This document shows positions 45,099 to 56,115 of a stretch of DNA of 64,000 nt, in pieces. The notes beneath the pieces are model-generated. The model saw only the letters and a program-made list of their open reading frames with translations, searched no databases and had not been told where the DNA came from. The DNA is taken from NCBI GenBank assembly GCA_024364735.1, contig JAGFNQ010005387.1, forward strand, positions 57,230 through 121,229, given 5' to 3'. Source of the stretch: Boesenbergia rotunda (lineage: Eukaryota; Streptophyta; Magnoliopsida; Zingiberales; Zingiberaceae). The position numbers and the translations under genes are program-made. Each line of letters starts with the position of its first letter. Position 1 is the stretch's first letter.

Positions 45099-47267
45099 AT
45101 TCACTCAGCCACCCATACCCCTCCACTACCACGGTGGAGGCTACTTCTGGATAGACTCCGCCCACCAGAATAAAGGGGAGTCTGATTTTTCTTGTATTTT
45201 TCTTTTATTTTATTTTTTCATTTCCATGCTTCCTAGAATTAGAATTTTCCATTGAACTGAGTCCTTGTAAATAAATGCATGTTATTTCTTTTGTCACTTT
45301 CTCTTGCATGAGTAGAAATAAAAGTATCCCTCTAGGTTATTCCATAGCATTTTAGAGTCTTTTGGAAAATAAATTAAATTTGGTTGTTAAGACTTAAGGT
45401 TTGAGCTAATGGATGAAATCTTGGATGCTTGAGTACTACTTGCTTTAGATTCTTAATTGAGGACTTGGGATGAATTATTTTGACCTAGTGAGACTTAGCC
45501 TTATTTTTGTGACACACCTATGTTATTGTACTCTAGAACTTGCTTAGGTTCTTTCAAAATCATATTTCAATGATTGGATCACATCTATAGAGGCTAATCC
45601 ATTTGTTTTCCTTTCCACATCAATTTTTAGCAATAATCATGTTTATCATATTTGTCCTTACTTATTTCCTTCTCTTACCTTCACTTTTCTTTGGACTTGT
45701 GTTTGATATGTTTCTAATGCTATTTTGCCCGAGACGGACAAAGATTCAAGTGTGGGGGAGTGACTAAAGTTTTGGATGCATTTCAACTCGAAAAAAAAAA
45801 TTTTTTTGCCAATTTGAAGCCAAAAGGTGCCAAGTGAGTGAGTTTGGTGCCAAGAATGCACAAGAAGAAGTGGATAAGGATGGAACCAATTTAAATTGGA
45901 AGTGAAATGGAATCAGCATTGAATTCCGGATTGAAGCAAGAGACAAGCAATGGAGAAATCTGAAATCTGTGCCATGCCAAAAAAGAAAAAAAAAATGCTG
46001 TGATCATTTCGAAATTCCAGCTATACTTGGCTGAAAAATCAGAATATCAGTTGTACCTTGCTAGGAAGATCAAGTAACATGTTGCTACAATCTGAATTGA
46101 AGCTGCAAAGTCTGAAAAATCCATGAAAAGCTGCTGAAAATTTCTGCATTCGAAAAAAATCAGTGAGGGAAACAAGCTGAATTTACAGCTGAACACAAGC
46201 TGAATTCCAGCTGGATACGATCTAAATTCAAAGGCTGATCTGAAGAAGGAAAGGAATTTCTGCAGCTGGAAAAATCTGAGATCATTGCAGAGCAAATCAG
46301 TGCCAAAAACAGAGGAAGAAATGAAAGAAAAAAAAATCAGTAGATGCTAGAGAGGAAGTTTGTGCCAACTCAAATCTGAGATTGAATTTTTAAGGATATG
46401 GATCACGGCAGTAGGTATAGGAATGTAGCAACAAGTGTGGAGTGCAACCCAACTGATCAGAACAAGATTGAATTTCAATTCAGAGCAGAAAAAAGAAAAA
46501 AAAAAGAAGAAAGCAGTTTGAAAAAAAAAATGAAAAGAAACCAAGTGGACACAATTGAGTTGGCATTGAAAATCATTGAAGTTCTCTGATCCGAATTAAA
46601 CTCTTTGCTCCATTACATTCTGAATTCACTAGAGAGAAAGAAAGAAAGAAAAAAATCTGAGAAAAGAGTGAAAGAAGCAAGGTTGGCACAAAAATTGAAA
46701 CTTGGCACATTGAGATCAAATGGAGTTATTTTTCATCCAAGTCAAAGGAATTTACTCAAGATTTACTCCACCACGCTTTTGATATCATTAGAAGACTGTT
46801 AAGATGGGGCAAAGCACATTGGAAACATTTTTGAGCAACCGAGTCTCCCACTCCATTCATTTTCCATTTTCTTGATTTTTACTCCATTTCTTACCATTTT
46901 CCATGTTTTCATTTGTTTTTATAGTTGTTGATCCCAATCATGAATAATGGTGGAGATTAGATAATAAGCAAGCTTATGGTAGTGCAAGAAGCATGTGTGT
47001 AAGAGTGAGCTCCACTTCCATCATCAACTTAGAACTTAAGAGAGAGCCACCAAAACTTCCCTTGAAAGGCTAGTGATTTAAATTCATCTCAATGACTCAT
47101 GATAGATGAAAAGGCTAAGTTGTTGATTTAAGGACAAGATACTAATCCATAGAGCTTAGATTTATGAGAATTGACAACCTTAGGTAATTTCTTTTCATTT
47201 GCTTCTAATTATGCTTAAGAGAGCCTAAGGGATACATATTTAGTAGTTTCGCGAGACGCTCAAGGTT
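45099..47267 (+). other. 2.2 kb untranslated interior of Athila-like element
   Basis: AT-rich with long A and GA runs (46480-46680). No coding sequence is supported. Two extra copies of the polypurine motif AAGTGTGGGGGAG are at 45081-45093 and 45748-45760, besides the functional one at 47268. Confidence 0.6.
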
Positions 47268-47281
47268 AAGTGTGGGGGAGT
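47268..47281 (+). other. polypurine tract of Athila-like element
   Basis: AAGTGTGGGGGAGT directly before the 3' LTR TGATAAG. Confidence 0.9.
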
Positions 47282-49805
47282 TGATAAGTACCATTTTTGT
47301 GATTATTTTAGATGTTAAAATCCATGTTTGACCTATGTTTTTATTGCTTATTTGTGATTTTACCCTAGGTTTTAGGATTTCCTCTTATTTTGGACTTAAT
47401 TGCAAATTTACACATTTTTTAGATTATTTGGCCACTAATTTTCTGATATATTTTTGTAGGCATGAAAGGATCCTGGACCTAGGGCATACTGGGTCAAACT
47501 TGAGTCGGATGTGAACCGGATCGAATTATCAAGCCTACGATTAATCCGGGCCGTCCGATTCAAGAGCGGCTAGATCTGAGCCATCCGGGACGATCTGAAG
47601 CAATCCGAGCTAGGATTAGGGTTGATCAAGCTCTATGATCAAGATCTGAAGGTTTCATCCCAATCAGAGCTAAATCAACCGTTGGATCAAGCAAGGAGGG
47701 CTCTAGAGCGTCCATTCACAGATAGAGTTGATCTGGACCATCCGTTGCACATCTGGAGGATCCGAGCTACCACAAGGCAGATCCTGACCCCAGATCATCA
47801 TCATAAAAGTTTGGCTCAAATCAGACCAAGATCTACCGTTGGATCTCCTCCGATCAATCTGAGCCGTCCATTTGTTACTATTTAATCAAAAACACGCAGC
47901 AGTTCTCAGGGTCGCGTCTTCCTCGCCGCAGCTCGTCTCCTTCAGTAGTTTAGCGATTTTCTTCATCGATTCTTCAATTTCTTCGTTTGAAGGCGTGACC
48001 ACCTCAATTCGAGCTCATCCTTGAGTGACAGCAAGGATTTGGATTGAGGCTTAGCTTAATTGGCGAGTTTTCAATTGTTAGCTGTAATTTCGTTTTCTAC
48101 CGTAGTTTCAGTACTGAATTTACTTAGTTGCTGTAGTTTTCTTGTATGGATTGTTTCTATCTCAATTGGAGGCTCATCCTTGAGTGACAGCAAGGGTTCG
48201 TGAGCTGAGATGAGGGATTGAGGCTTGGTTAATTTCGTTTATTAGCTGTAATTGCGTTACTGCCGAGTTTGGTTTCTGTCTTCGTTTCATTAGCTGTAAT
48301 TGCGTTTTCTGATTGTTTAGCTTAATTAGGTTTGTAATCTTCAAGATAAGCAACTTAGGAACTTGTTAGAGACCAATTTAGTTAAATTTCAGTTTATTTC
48401 TGTTTACAATTCTTGCGTGCCATTTCCATTTGTTGCGTATCAGCCCCTGCCCTGCAATTTCAGCTTTGTTTCTGAGATTTTTCAGTTTAGCTCCAATTCG
48501 ATTTAAGTTCAGTTTACTCCTTGCAATTGAAGGCAACATTTAGAGTGTTAATGTATTAGATTTGAGGTTATTTCTCAGTAGGTTTTAATTCTGAATTTTT
48601 GTTCAGTTTTAGTGTATCAAACCCCAATTCTGCAGTTTCAATTTCTGCACATCCAAATACAGTTTCTGCACTTCGAATTGATTGCCAAAGTCTGCACCCG
48701 ATTTGTCTACTTCACATCCACTGGCTTCACACCAGCTGCTGGGTTGAATTTGCATCCAACTGGTAGCTGAATACATGCTGCAAGTTTCTGAATTTCTGAA
48801 ACGAAGCTGCAGTAAACTGCAGTTTCTGCAATTTTGGGTGGTGTCAAGTTCCTTTAACAATCTGAGTGATCAGTCATTCATTTGGAATCCGAAATTTCTT
48901 CTTATCCCTGCATTTCCTTGCATTTACAGCTTTCATTTTCCAAGCTTGATCAACAGATTTCAAATCTGAACCGTTGGAAGTAGTTTTGGCACAAAAGTTT
49001 CAAGTTTTGGCACAAAGGTTACCCTTGCTTGCCAAGCTATTTTGGGGCACTGTTTTGCATCCGAAATTAACATGCTTTCTTGGTGTATGATTGTGTTTGA
49101 AATCAATTTCATATACATTTGATTTGCCCCTGAATTGTAATTTCATCTTGACACATAAGCTTCCTTCTCTTTGTATAAAGTTGATTTCACTTTTCCATCT
49201 TGTATCAAGCTGAGTTTCGGCCTGGAATTACAAACTCTGGAGTTCATCACCAATTGCAATGTACTCTAGCATTTGAGTTTAAGATTCTTCCTCTTGGTAG
49301 CAAGTTTACTTCATTGTGTTTGTATGTGGCACGCAAGTGAAATCATGGCATGATTTTTGTATCAATTTGGTTTTAGTTTGCTTTCATTTGGAATGTCTTG
49401 AGTTTGATGTTGTTGTTTCATTACTTAGAATTTGTTCTACCTTTGAAATCAGAATTGGTCCAAAATTGATTGAGTGTTTTAGTGGATTAAGTGTCAATGG
49501 GTTGAGTTATTGATTGCCATGACTTGTTTAGCTTATTAGCTAAGTTCCTTCATTCTCATTGTGATTTCATTTTAAATTGAAACCCAAACCATATTCCATT
49601 CGAAACCCAAAATTCATAAACGACACATAAATACGAGCGCGAATCAAACAACGTCAACTAGCCCCGAGAAAAATACGACCTGTGGCCCCTATATTACATT
49701 TTCATTCTTTTGATTGTAAAAGGGTTTCCAGCATCATTTATAAATTTTAAATTCTGATGGTCCCATAACTCGTGACAACTTTAACATAGTAATTCGGGAC
49801 CGTCA
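47282..49805 (+). repeat. 3' LTR of Athila-like element
   Basis: Same length as the 5' LTR, ending CCGTCA followed by the target duplication GGGGT. The short frames in it equal those of the 5' copy and are not genes. Confidence 0.95.
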
Positions 49806-50084
49806 GGGGTGTATCTTTCTGAAGTTAGCTCCGGGGTGATAACTACTCAAGTCAATTTTCGGGTCTCCCTTCCCGGGAGGGTCTCGGGAGCTCTGGAAAA
49901 GAGTCGTTTAGACTTATTATATCTTGCCACCCAGCTTCTTCAGCCCACGTGTCGGCCTTGGGGTATTCAACCCGATCATTCACCTATTTTTTTAATTTTA
50001 TTTATATCTTTAAACTAATTAATTGATTGTATTAATTATAATCGATGATGAATCCCAATCTCAAGTAATTTTGAATCTCATCTA

Positions 50085-50369
50085 CACCCCTACTTGGATG
50101 GGTTCATAAATATTTCGGAGAACAGAAGCCACGGATGCAAGAGGCAGAAGCCTTTGAATTGCTCGTCGAAGGTGATGGTGGCCGACACCGAGAATGCTAC
50201 AGTACGAGGAAACATGAGTCCGGATGACCGCAAGAATTTATGCTTGAATGATTGCTCCTGCGTGGCGCATGTGATGATCAGCTGGCCTTATGTATGCATA
50301 ATTTGGCCTAATGAGTTGTTAGAATTCAAAATTTTAATTCCTATATGGTCACAGACGTATAGACTTTGA
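50085..50369 (+). pseudogene. PAN/apple-domain relic of a G-type lectin S-receptor-like kinase
   Basis: An open stretch containing HGCKRQKPLNCSS, then DTENATVRGNMSPDDRKNLC and LNDCSCVAHV, the Cys pattern of the junction between the EGF-like and PAN/apple domains of plant G-type lectin receptor kinases. It ends in a short IIWPNELLEFKIL segment before a stop. A Cys expected between DD and KNLC reads Arg. Nothing upstream (lectin and S-locus domains) or downstream (membrane span, kinase) is present, so this is a broken exon, either a decayed host gene or one carried in by rearrangement. In such receptors the PAN domain is extracellular. Confidence 0.72.
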
Positions 50370-50608
50370 AAGGAAGGAAAATCCTTAGAGATTCTTGGGC
50401 AAAAGGTCATATACTGACCTCAAACGTTCTACACGATCGGTCCCACAACTATTTGTAGAGAAGTAAATCACGAGGTCAGGAACCCAACAAACATTTCGCT
50501 ACTAGAAATTGATCATCTAAAGACCTCTTTTGGTAAACACTCATGCAGTTGTCAAGTGTGTCATCCCGTGGGGACAAATCCTTAGAGATTCTTGACGGCA
50601 TAATAGAT
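50370..50608. other. intergenic remnant
   Basis: No gene. An 18-base word ATCCTTAGAGATTCTTG occurs at about 50380 and again at about 50577, 200 bp apart in the same orientation. Confidence 0.4.
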
Positions 50609-50871
50609 TGTAAAAGAGAATAATTATTTAATAAGATTTTTGACCGAGTCAAAATAAATTTATATATATTAATTATTAGATTAGATATTTTTTTATTAAT
50701 CTATTAATTGACAGTTTCTTATGAATCTGTTAATTAATAATTTTTTAATTAATTTTTTATTTGACTAAGTATCTTAAGACCTATATAAATTATATATTTC
50801 ATAGACGAATATTCAATCAACGAAGTTTTTTTTTACCCCTTTTCTTTTCTCTGTCTTCTATTTTCTTTACA
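50609..50871 (+). repeat. short copia LTR, + orientation (263 bp)
   Basis: Starts TGTAAAAGAG, ends CTTTACA, with TATA-like CTATATAAAT near 50782. It is followed at 50872 by TGGATTAGAGC, a degenerate initiator-Met primer site. Then comes a T-rich leader to about 51110 with no real gene. Confidence 0.65.
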
Positions 50872-51139
50872 TGGATTAGAGCGATTATTCTTCTTACTCA
50901 ACGAGCCACTTTTTCTTATGTGACATTTTCTTCTTCTCCATGTGACGCTTGCTGTCACCATTTTTTTATTTTTCGGAGATTTTTTTTCTTTTTTAATTAC
51001 CATGTCTCTTCCATCTCGATTTATTGCTCAATACCCTCCTTCCTCATTTTTTTTTACCTTTTATATTCTACTCTTGTAATTTTTCTCAACAAGAAGTCAA
51101 GATACAGTAACAACAACTTGTGTTGTTTTTGTTACTTTT

Positions 51140-51384
51140 ATTTTTGATAGCAGATCAAATAACATTGTTGATTGAATAACTCATCCATAAGATATACAAT
51201 TTACAGAGGTTTTAGGATGCTTGGTCAAATAAAAAATTAATAAAGAAACTGTTAATTAACAGATTTATACGAAACTATCAATTAACAAATTAAAAAAGAA
51301 AAAGTTTAATCTAATAATTAATATATAAAAATTTATTTTGACTCGGTCAAAAATTTTATTAAATAATTATTCTCTTTTACCTCC
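51140..51384 (-). repeat. short copia LTR, - orientation, truncated
   Basis: The reverse complement of this stretch matches the LTR at 50609-50850 at roughly 80% by eye. It directly follows, on -, the stop and purine tract (CGGGAGG) of the pol relic at 51385-52680, so it is that element's 3' LTR. Together with the + copy it makes an inverted repeat of about 770 bp overall. Confidence 0.65.
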
Positions 51385-52680
51385 CGATAAATTGAACGGA
51401 AGATCTTTGACGTTGAGTTTGCTTGTTAGTCTGTTGAAATACTGTCTGGATAATGGCTTAGTGATGATATCAACAAATTGATCCTCTGTAGAAATATAAG
51501 AAGCCAATAATTGTTGAATCGCCACATGCTCTCAAACAAAATGAAAATCAATTTCCGCATATTTTGTACAGGCATAAACGATTGGATTTGCTGTTAGATA
51601 TGTGGCTCCAATATTATCATATTAAATTTTTGGAGCAATATTTGATGCAAGATGAATTTCAGAGAGAAGTGAATGAAGCTAAATAATTTCAGATATTGCA
51701 TTTACTATAGCTTTATATTCATCCTCAGTGCTTGAACGAGATACTGTAGGTTGCTTTTTTGAATTTCATGAGAAAAGATTTTGTCCAAGAAATATTACAT
51801 ATCCACTAATAGAGCGTTTGTCTTCAGGAGAACGTGCACAATCCGGATGAATATATGCATGTAAATCTCGAGATGATTGTTGATATAAAAGAAGACCATG
51901 TAGAATAGTACTTTTGAGATAACGAAGTATTCTTCTTCACACCTTCCTAGTTTTGTTCAGTAGGAGCATGCATGAACTGACAAGCATAATTTACTACAAA
52001 GGAAATAGCAGGTCGTGTGATAGTGACATATTTTAAAGCTCTAACAATGTTTCGATAAATCTGGGGATTAAACATAATAGGAGAAGGTGTAGAGAAACTA
52101 GTAATAGCTATTGGTGTAGAGACCGGACGTGCTCCATCCATTTTAACTCTTTGAAAAAGCTTAGTAATATATTTACTTTGAGAGAGGAGACAACCTTCTT
52201 CATGTGAAATAAGTTTAATACCAAGAAAAATAATGAGCATTACACATATCTCGAATAGGAAATTCTTGATTAATATGACTTAATAGAGTTGTAATACCCT
52301 TTTGATCATTGCCGGTTATTAAAATGTCATCCATGTAGATGAGAAAAATATCATAGATCCGTCATTATATTAATAGAATAGAGAAGAGTTAGTCTTTAAT
52401 CTAGAAAATCCTTGAGTTTGCAATCAGTCTAATAATCTATCAAACTATGCATGAGGAGCTTGTCAAAGATAATAAATGGATTTCTTTAACTGGCAAACAT
52501 GAGTTAAAAATTATGGATGGATATATCCATGTGGTTGCTTTATAAATATTGTTTCCTCAAGATTGTCATGAAGGAATGCATTAAAAATATCTAATTATCA
52601 TATAAGACAATTAGAACTAACAATTATTGATAATAAGAGTTAGATAGATGTAATTTTAATGATTAGGCTAAGGTGTTGCT
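51385..52680 (-). pseudogene. pol: Ale-like Ty1-copia RT/RNase H relic
   Basis: On - the best frame (52240-51947) reads FLGIKLISHEEGCLLSQSKY and then RNASE-H-linker words such as QIYRNIV and ACQFMHAPTEQN. RT remains further right (MDDILITGND near 52330, with M for the usual V of the active site). RNase H continues to about 51400 in shifting frames with several stops. Integrase, protease and gag are absent. Confidence 0.75.
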
Positions 52681-52682
52681 GA

Positions 52683-55533
52683 TGTTAAATACAAGGAATT
52701 TATAGGGTTAAAAATGCATAAAATCCTAAATTAGGGGTGTGGTTCGAATTGTCCAAATTTGGATGATTTTTCTATAAAGTTACACTAAATGTATAAAACC
52801 CTAAAAACCTCTCCCTAAAATCTCCCTTTGATTCTTCCGCAGCAGCTCGTTGCTCGCTCGAACGACCAGCCTCCTCTTCCTTGCGATAACCGTCGTCGCA
52901 CGCCTCCCGGTCTCCTTCTTCCTCCCTCAACCGGCAGTGATACCTCCTCCCTTTCTTGCGTGCGAAGGAATCATCACCAATTTCCTTCTCCCCTCTTGCG
53001 TGCGAAGGAATCGCCGAGCCCTAAAGTGTGCCAACACCGAATCATCACTTCTTCCTTCCTTCTTATGACACAATCTCTTCCTATTCTTCTTCCTCTTCTT
53101 CTCCGGCTGAACAACCTTCGGTCGACTCCCCTCTCCTCGACTCTGTTGCAGTCTACGATCAAAGCTGCAAAGCAAACATTAGTTCCTTCTTCCTCCACCC
53201 GATGATCTACGAGGAACAATCATCTTGTGGTCCGAAGAAGGATTGGGGGAAAGAGATTTGAGCAGGGACTATCGGCGCTCCTACAGGTCCGTATGGTAAT
53301 GATTTTGTTCGGATCTGAAATTTATTGCTATAGATTGGTTTTGGAAGTTAAATTCTATTGGGAAGATGGGCTATTGTTATCTTGATTTATGGATTGAATT
53401 GGTGATGGTTCTAATTTGTCCTTCTTGAAGTCAGAAGAGTTGTGTCTGGTTGAGGTTTTTGCCGTGAGCCCTTACTAGGGTTGTGTTCTTATTGTGTTCT
53501 GTTGTGGATGGGTTGTGAATTCTAGCTATGTGTAGATTTTTTCCTTGACTCTGTGATGGGTGTAGCTATGAAGTTATCTGGTAGGTTGTGTTTATGGTGG
53601 TTGTTTGGTTGTTGATTTTGGTCTCAGTGTTGGTGGGGGCTACTGTGAGTTACAAAGGGGCATGATCCAAGTTTAATGGTTGATATTTAGTTTGGTTTTG
53701 ATTTGAGATTTATTTAAATATATATTGTAATTAGGATGTATTCTAATCATATTTAGTATTTTGTTTAGCTAATTTATTTAAGGATATAAATAGCTTAACT
53801 CTAATCTTGATACAAGTCCGTGACTGTTTACATGTGTACGATCGTGGGATTCTTTCGGACACATTCTACAATTATAAGGTGGGTATTTCTCCTTTATATC
53901 CTGTAAATTATTGATCTTAAATACATGGCTGGTTGATTCGACGTATGATTGCTTTACCTTATTCTTTATTTTTGATATCATCAGTTGATACTTTCTTCGC
54001 TTGACCTTTGAGTTAATCAAATTTATATCCATACAGTCTCGCCTGTTAACTTCTTGATATGTAAAGTACCATTTATATGCGAGTACTTAAAAATAATCAT
54101 TAAACACCACTAGGGTTTGGTTGGCATTAAAGATACCCTACCCAGTAGTTTAGTTGCATGTTTGGTGATTTTGGTATTTATTTAATGTATCGTGGCATTG
54201 TTATTACTTGGTTGATTGTGATAGATCGTTTCCGTATGCTAGAGGGGGGGTGAATAGCGATTTTCGAACCTCTTTCTTTCTATACGGTTAGTTGCACAGC
54301 GGAATATACAATAAAAATAATAAAACAAAACTAATCAATGCTAACACGGAAGATTTACTTGGTAACCACCCCGGACGGGTGACTAATCCAAGAATCCGTC
54401 GGTGGATAAATCCCCGGATAACCTCCGGCTATCCCTCGTCGCTCCTTGTGGGTGGAGAAACCTCGCTACAACACCTTGGACACTATCTGGGCACAAAAGA
54501 CTACTAACTCACTTTACCCAAGCAAGTTTCGTCAAGAAGAAAAAGCATGAAACGAGCCCCTTTAAATATGGCTCGAATTTGAAACAACCGCTACCAGTCG
54601 ACTGCCCAAAGGAGCAGTCGACTGGTCTCACTCAGATTCGACCGTTACAGTACAACGTTCGAATCTGCCAGCCTGTTCCAGCCGACACCAGTCGACTGCT
54701 CCCAGAGCAGTCGACTGGTCTGAATCCTAAGCCTAGGGTTACACTCCCGAGTACATTTCACCCCGCACTCGAACCCTCTCAGCTTAGCCCCTGAGTACAA
54801 ACACTCATACTCAGACCCTCACAACCCAGTTAATCCTTCATCAGCAGCCTCGACTGTTGCCTTCACGCTCTCTTCATCTTCGGCCCTCGTCCCTCGAATG
54901 CGCACGCAAACCTCCAGTTTGCCTCCATGCCACCCTTCACGTATGCCTCGAAGTCCGCATCCCTCGGCTCATCGTCCCTGCTATCCACGGTCCCTCGGAT
55001 GTGCACGCGAGCTTCCAGCTTGCCTCCATACCATCCTTCACCTGAAGACGTCAACCAAGTCCATGTGTACCTGTACACCTGCACACTCATGTATACATAT
55101 TAGTACAACAATAAACTCTAACTTAACCATATTGCTCACACACATCAAAACCCCATGATCCTCCAGATCATCTTAGGGTCGATTGCCTCAACAGATTGTG
55201 CATTTAATATCATGCACTATATTTGCATAGTTGCATGCTAACGAGTATTGGCTTTCATATGGTTAAGCCGTCGTCAGTTATTTAGTTGCTCTGCCCACTC
55301 AGCCACTCATCGTGATAGTTGCTAGAGTGCGAGCAACTATCCTATTATGCCACACTCGACCACTCATGGATAGTGGATGTTTGAGTTGTAGGCAAGCAGT
55401 TAACACCCTCATCGTTATTTTCAAAAGATACCAGTGTTGTTGGTGGCTCTCCCTTTTTCCCGGGGTCTTTGGAGTAGTTGGCTCCCTAGTAACATGTTCA
55501 CTCAACCACTTATACTAGTGATAATTGTTGGAG
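52683..55533 (+). repeat. LTR A of old Tekay-like element, with solo LTR inside
   Basis: It aligns with 56227-57983 except for the insertion at 54219-55193 plus duplication. It ends abruptly at about 55533 against pol sequence, losing its 3' part. The frames at 52828-53261 arise from CT-rich leader sequence. Confidence 0.7.
54219..55193 (-). mobile_element. solo LTR of a SIRE-type relative (975 bp), duplication GATTG
   Basis: TGATAGATCG ... CTCAACA with GATTG at 54214-54218 and 55194-55198. LTR B at about 57622-57640 carries the uninterrupted site. Its plan mirrors the SIRE-like LTRs: a GAGGGGGGGTGAATA start, a TTGCACAGCGGA block, and a pair of GTCGACTG palindromes (about 54594-54630 and 54687-54720) where those have GGGCGCCC. 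Orientation inferred from that match. Confidence 0.88.
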
Positions 55534-56115
55534 TGCGTATAGTTGTCTCAACCCTACTATCATATGGAAGCCCCCCATTTTCAGCGTGATGCAAAGCTAG
55601 GTCGTATTAGTCTGTATTATCATATGCCATCTGTTAGAGGCTCAGGATCACCAGAAAAGTTATGTAGATCGGAGACGCAGACCCTTGGAGTTCTCCGTGA
55701 GCGATCACGTATTCTTACGAGTGTCACCCACGAAAGTGGTGAAGCGGTTTGAGTTGCGAGGTAAGCTAGCTCCACGCTACATTAGGTTTTTTCAAAATTT
55801 AGAACAGATTAGAGCAGTAACTTATCGTCTGGCATTGCCACCGTCTCTCGCTGGAGTTCACGATGTGTTCTATGTTTCCATGCTGAGGAAATATGTATCA
55901 GATCCTACACATGTCTTATCGGAGGTGCCGATCACACTCCAGCCAAATGCGACCTACGAGGAGGTACCTATATGAATTTTGGACTGCAATGAGCATCGGT
56001 TGAGAAACAAGACGATCTGATTGGTCAAAGTTGGTTGACAGCACCATTCTAATGATGAGGCTACGTGGGAGCTCGAGGATACGATCAGAGCTTGCTACCC
56101 TCATCTATTTACTTG
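55534..56115 (+). pseudogene. integrase C-terminus and chromodomain scrap
   Basis: In the frame of 55685: FSVSDHVFLRVSPTKVVKRF, then GKLAPRYI, FYVSMLRKY and YEEVPI, the integrase C-terminal domain of chromoviruses. A stop near 55972 is followed by chromodomain remains (LRNKT, EATWELEDTIR, CYPHLF) up to 56115. It corresponds to the pol end at 5640-6073 in the first element. Confidence 0.8.

Larger units (their letters stand above)
40266..49805 (+). mobile_element. Athila-like non-autonomous LTR element, complete, duplication GGGGT
   Basis: Both LTRs are 2524 bp (40266-42789 and 47282-49805), differ at about 15 positions by eye (0.6%) and show no net indel. Target duplications GGGGT at 40261-40265 and 49806-49810 match perfectly. 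Primer site 42796-42813, polypurine tract 47268-47281. The 4.5 kb interior has no protease, RT or integrase, only two unusual ORFs and 2.2 kb of untranslated sequence. It is a recent insertion that must have used enzymes from elsewhere. Confidence 0.95.
39689..49982 (-). repeat. LTR of Tat-like element, interrupted by Athila-like insertion
   Basis: The two parts 39689-40265 and 49811-49982 add up to about 749 bp. On - a TATAAAAG box is near 39942-39935, and the downstream leader contains GACTTGAGCGTCGGAG, typical of Tat R/U5 by recollection. The outer edge at 49982 (TGAATGATC on -) is inferred from the TG/CA rule. It was split by the insertion with duplication GGGGT. Confidence 0.65.

Noticed and set aside
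50761..51147. 128-codon Phe/Ser/Tyr-rich + frame, membrane-like
   Set aside because: It covers a T-rich LTR and leader; hydrophobicity follows from base composition.
52828..53261. Frames near a CT-rich stretch
   Set aside because: Lie in LTR A leader-like sequence with TTCTTC runs; the matching region of LTR B does not keep the frame.
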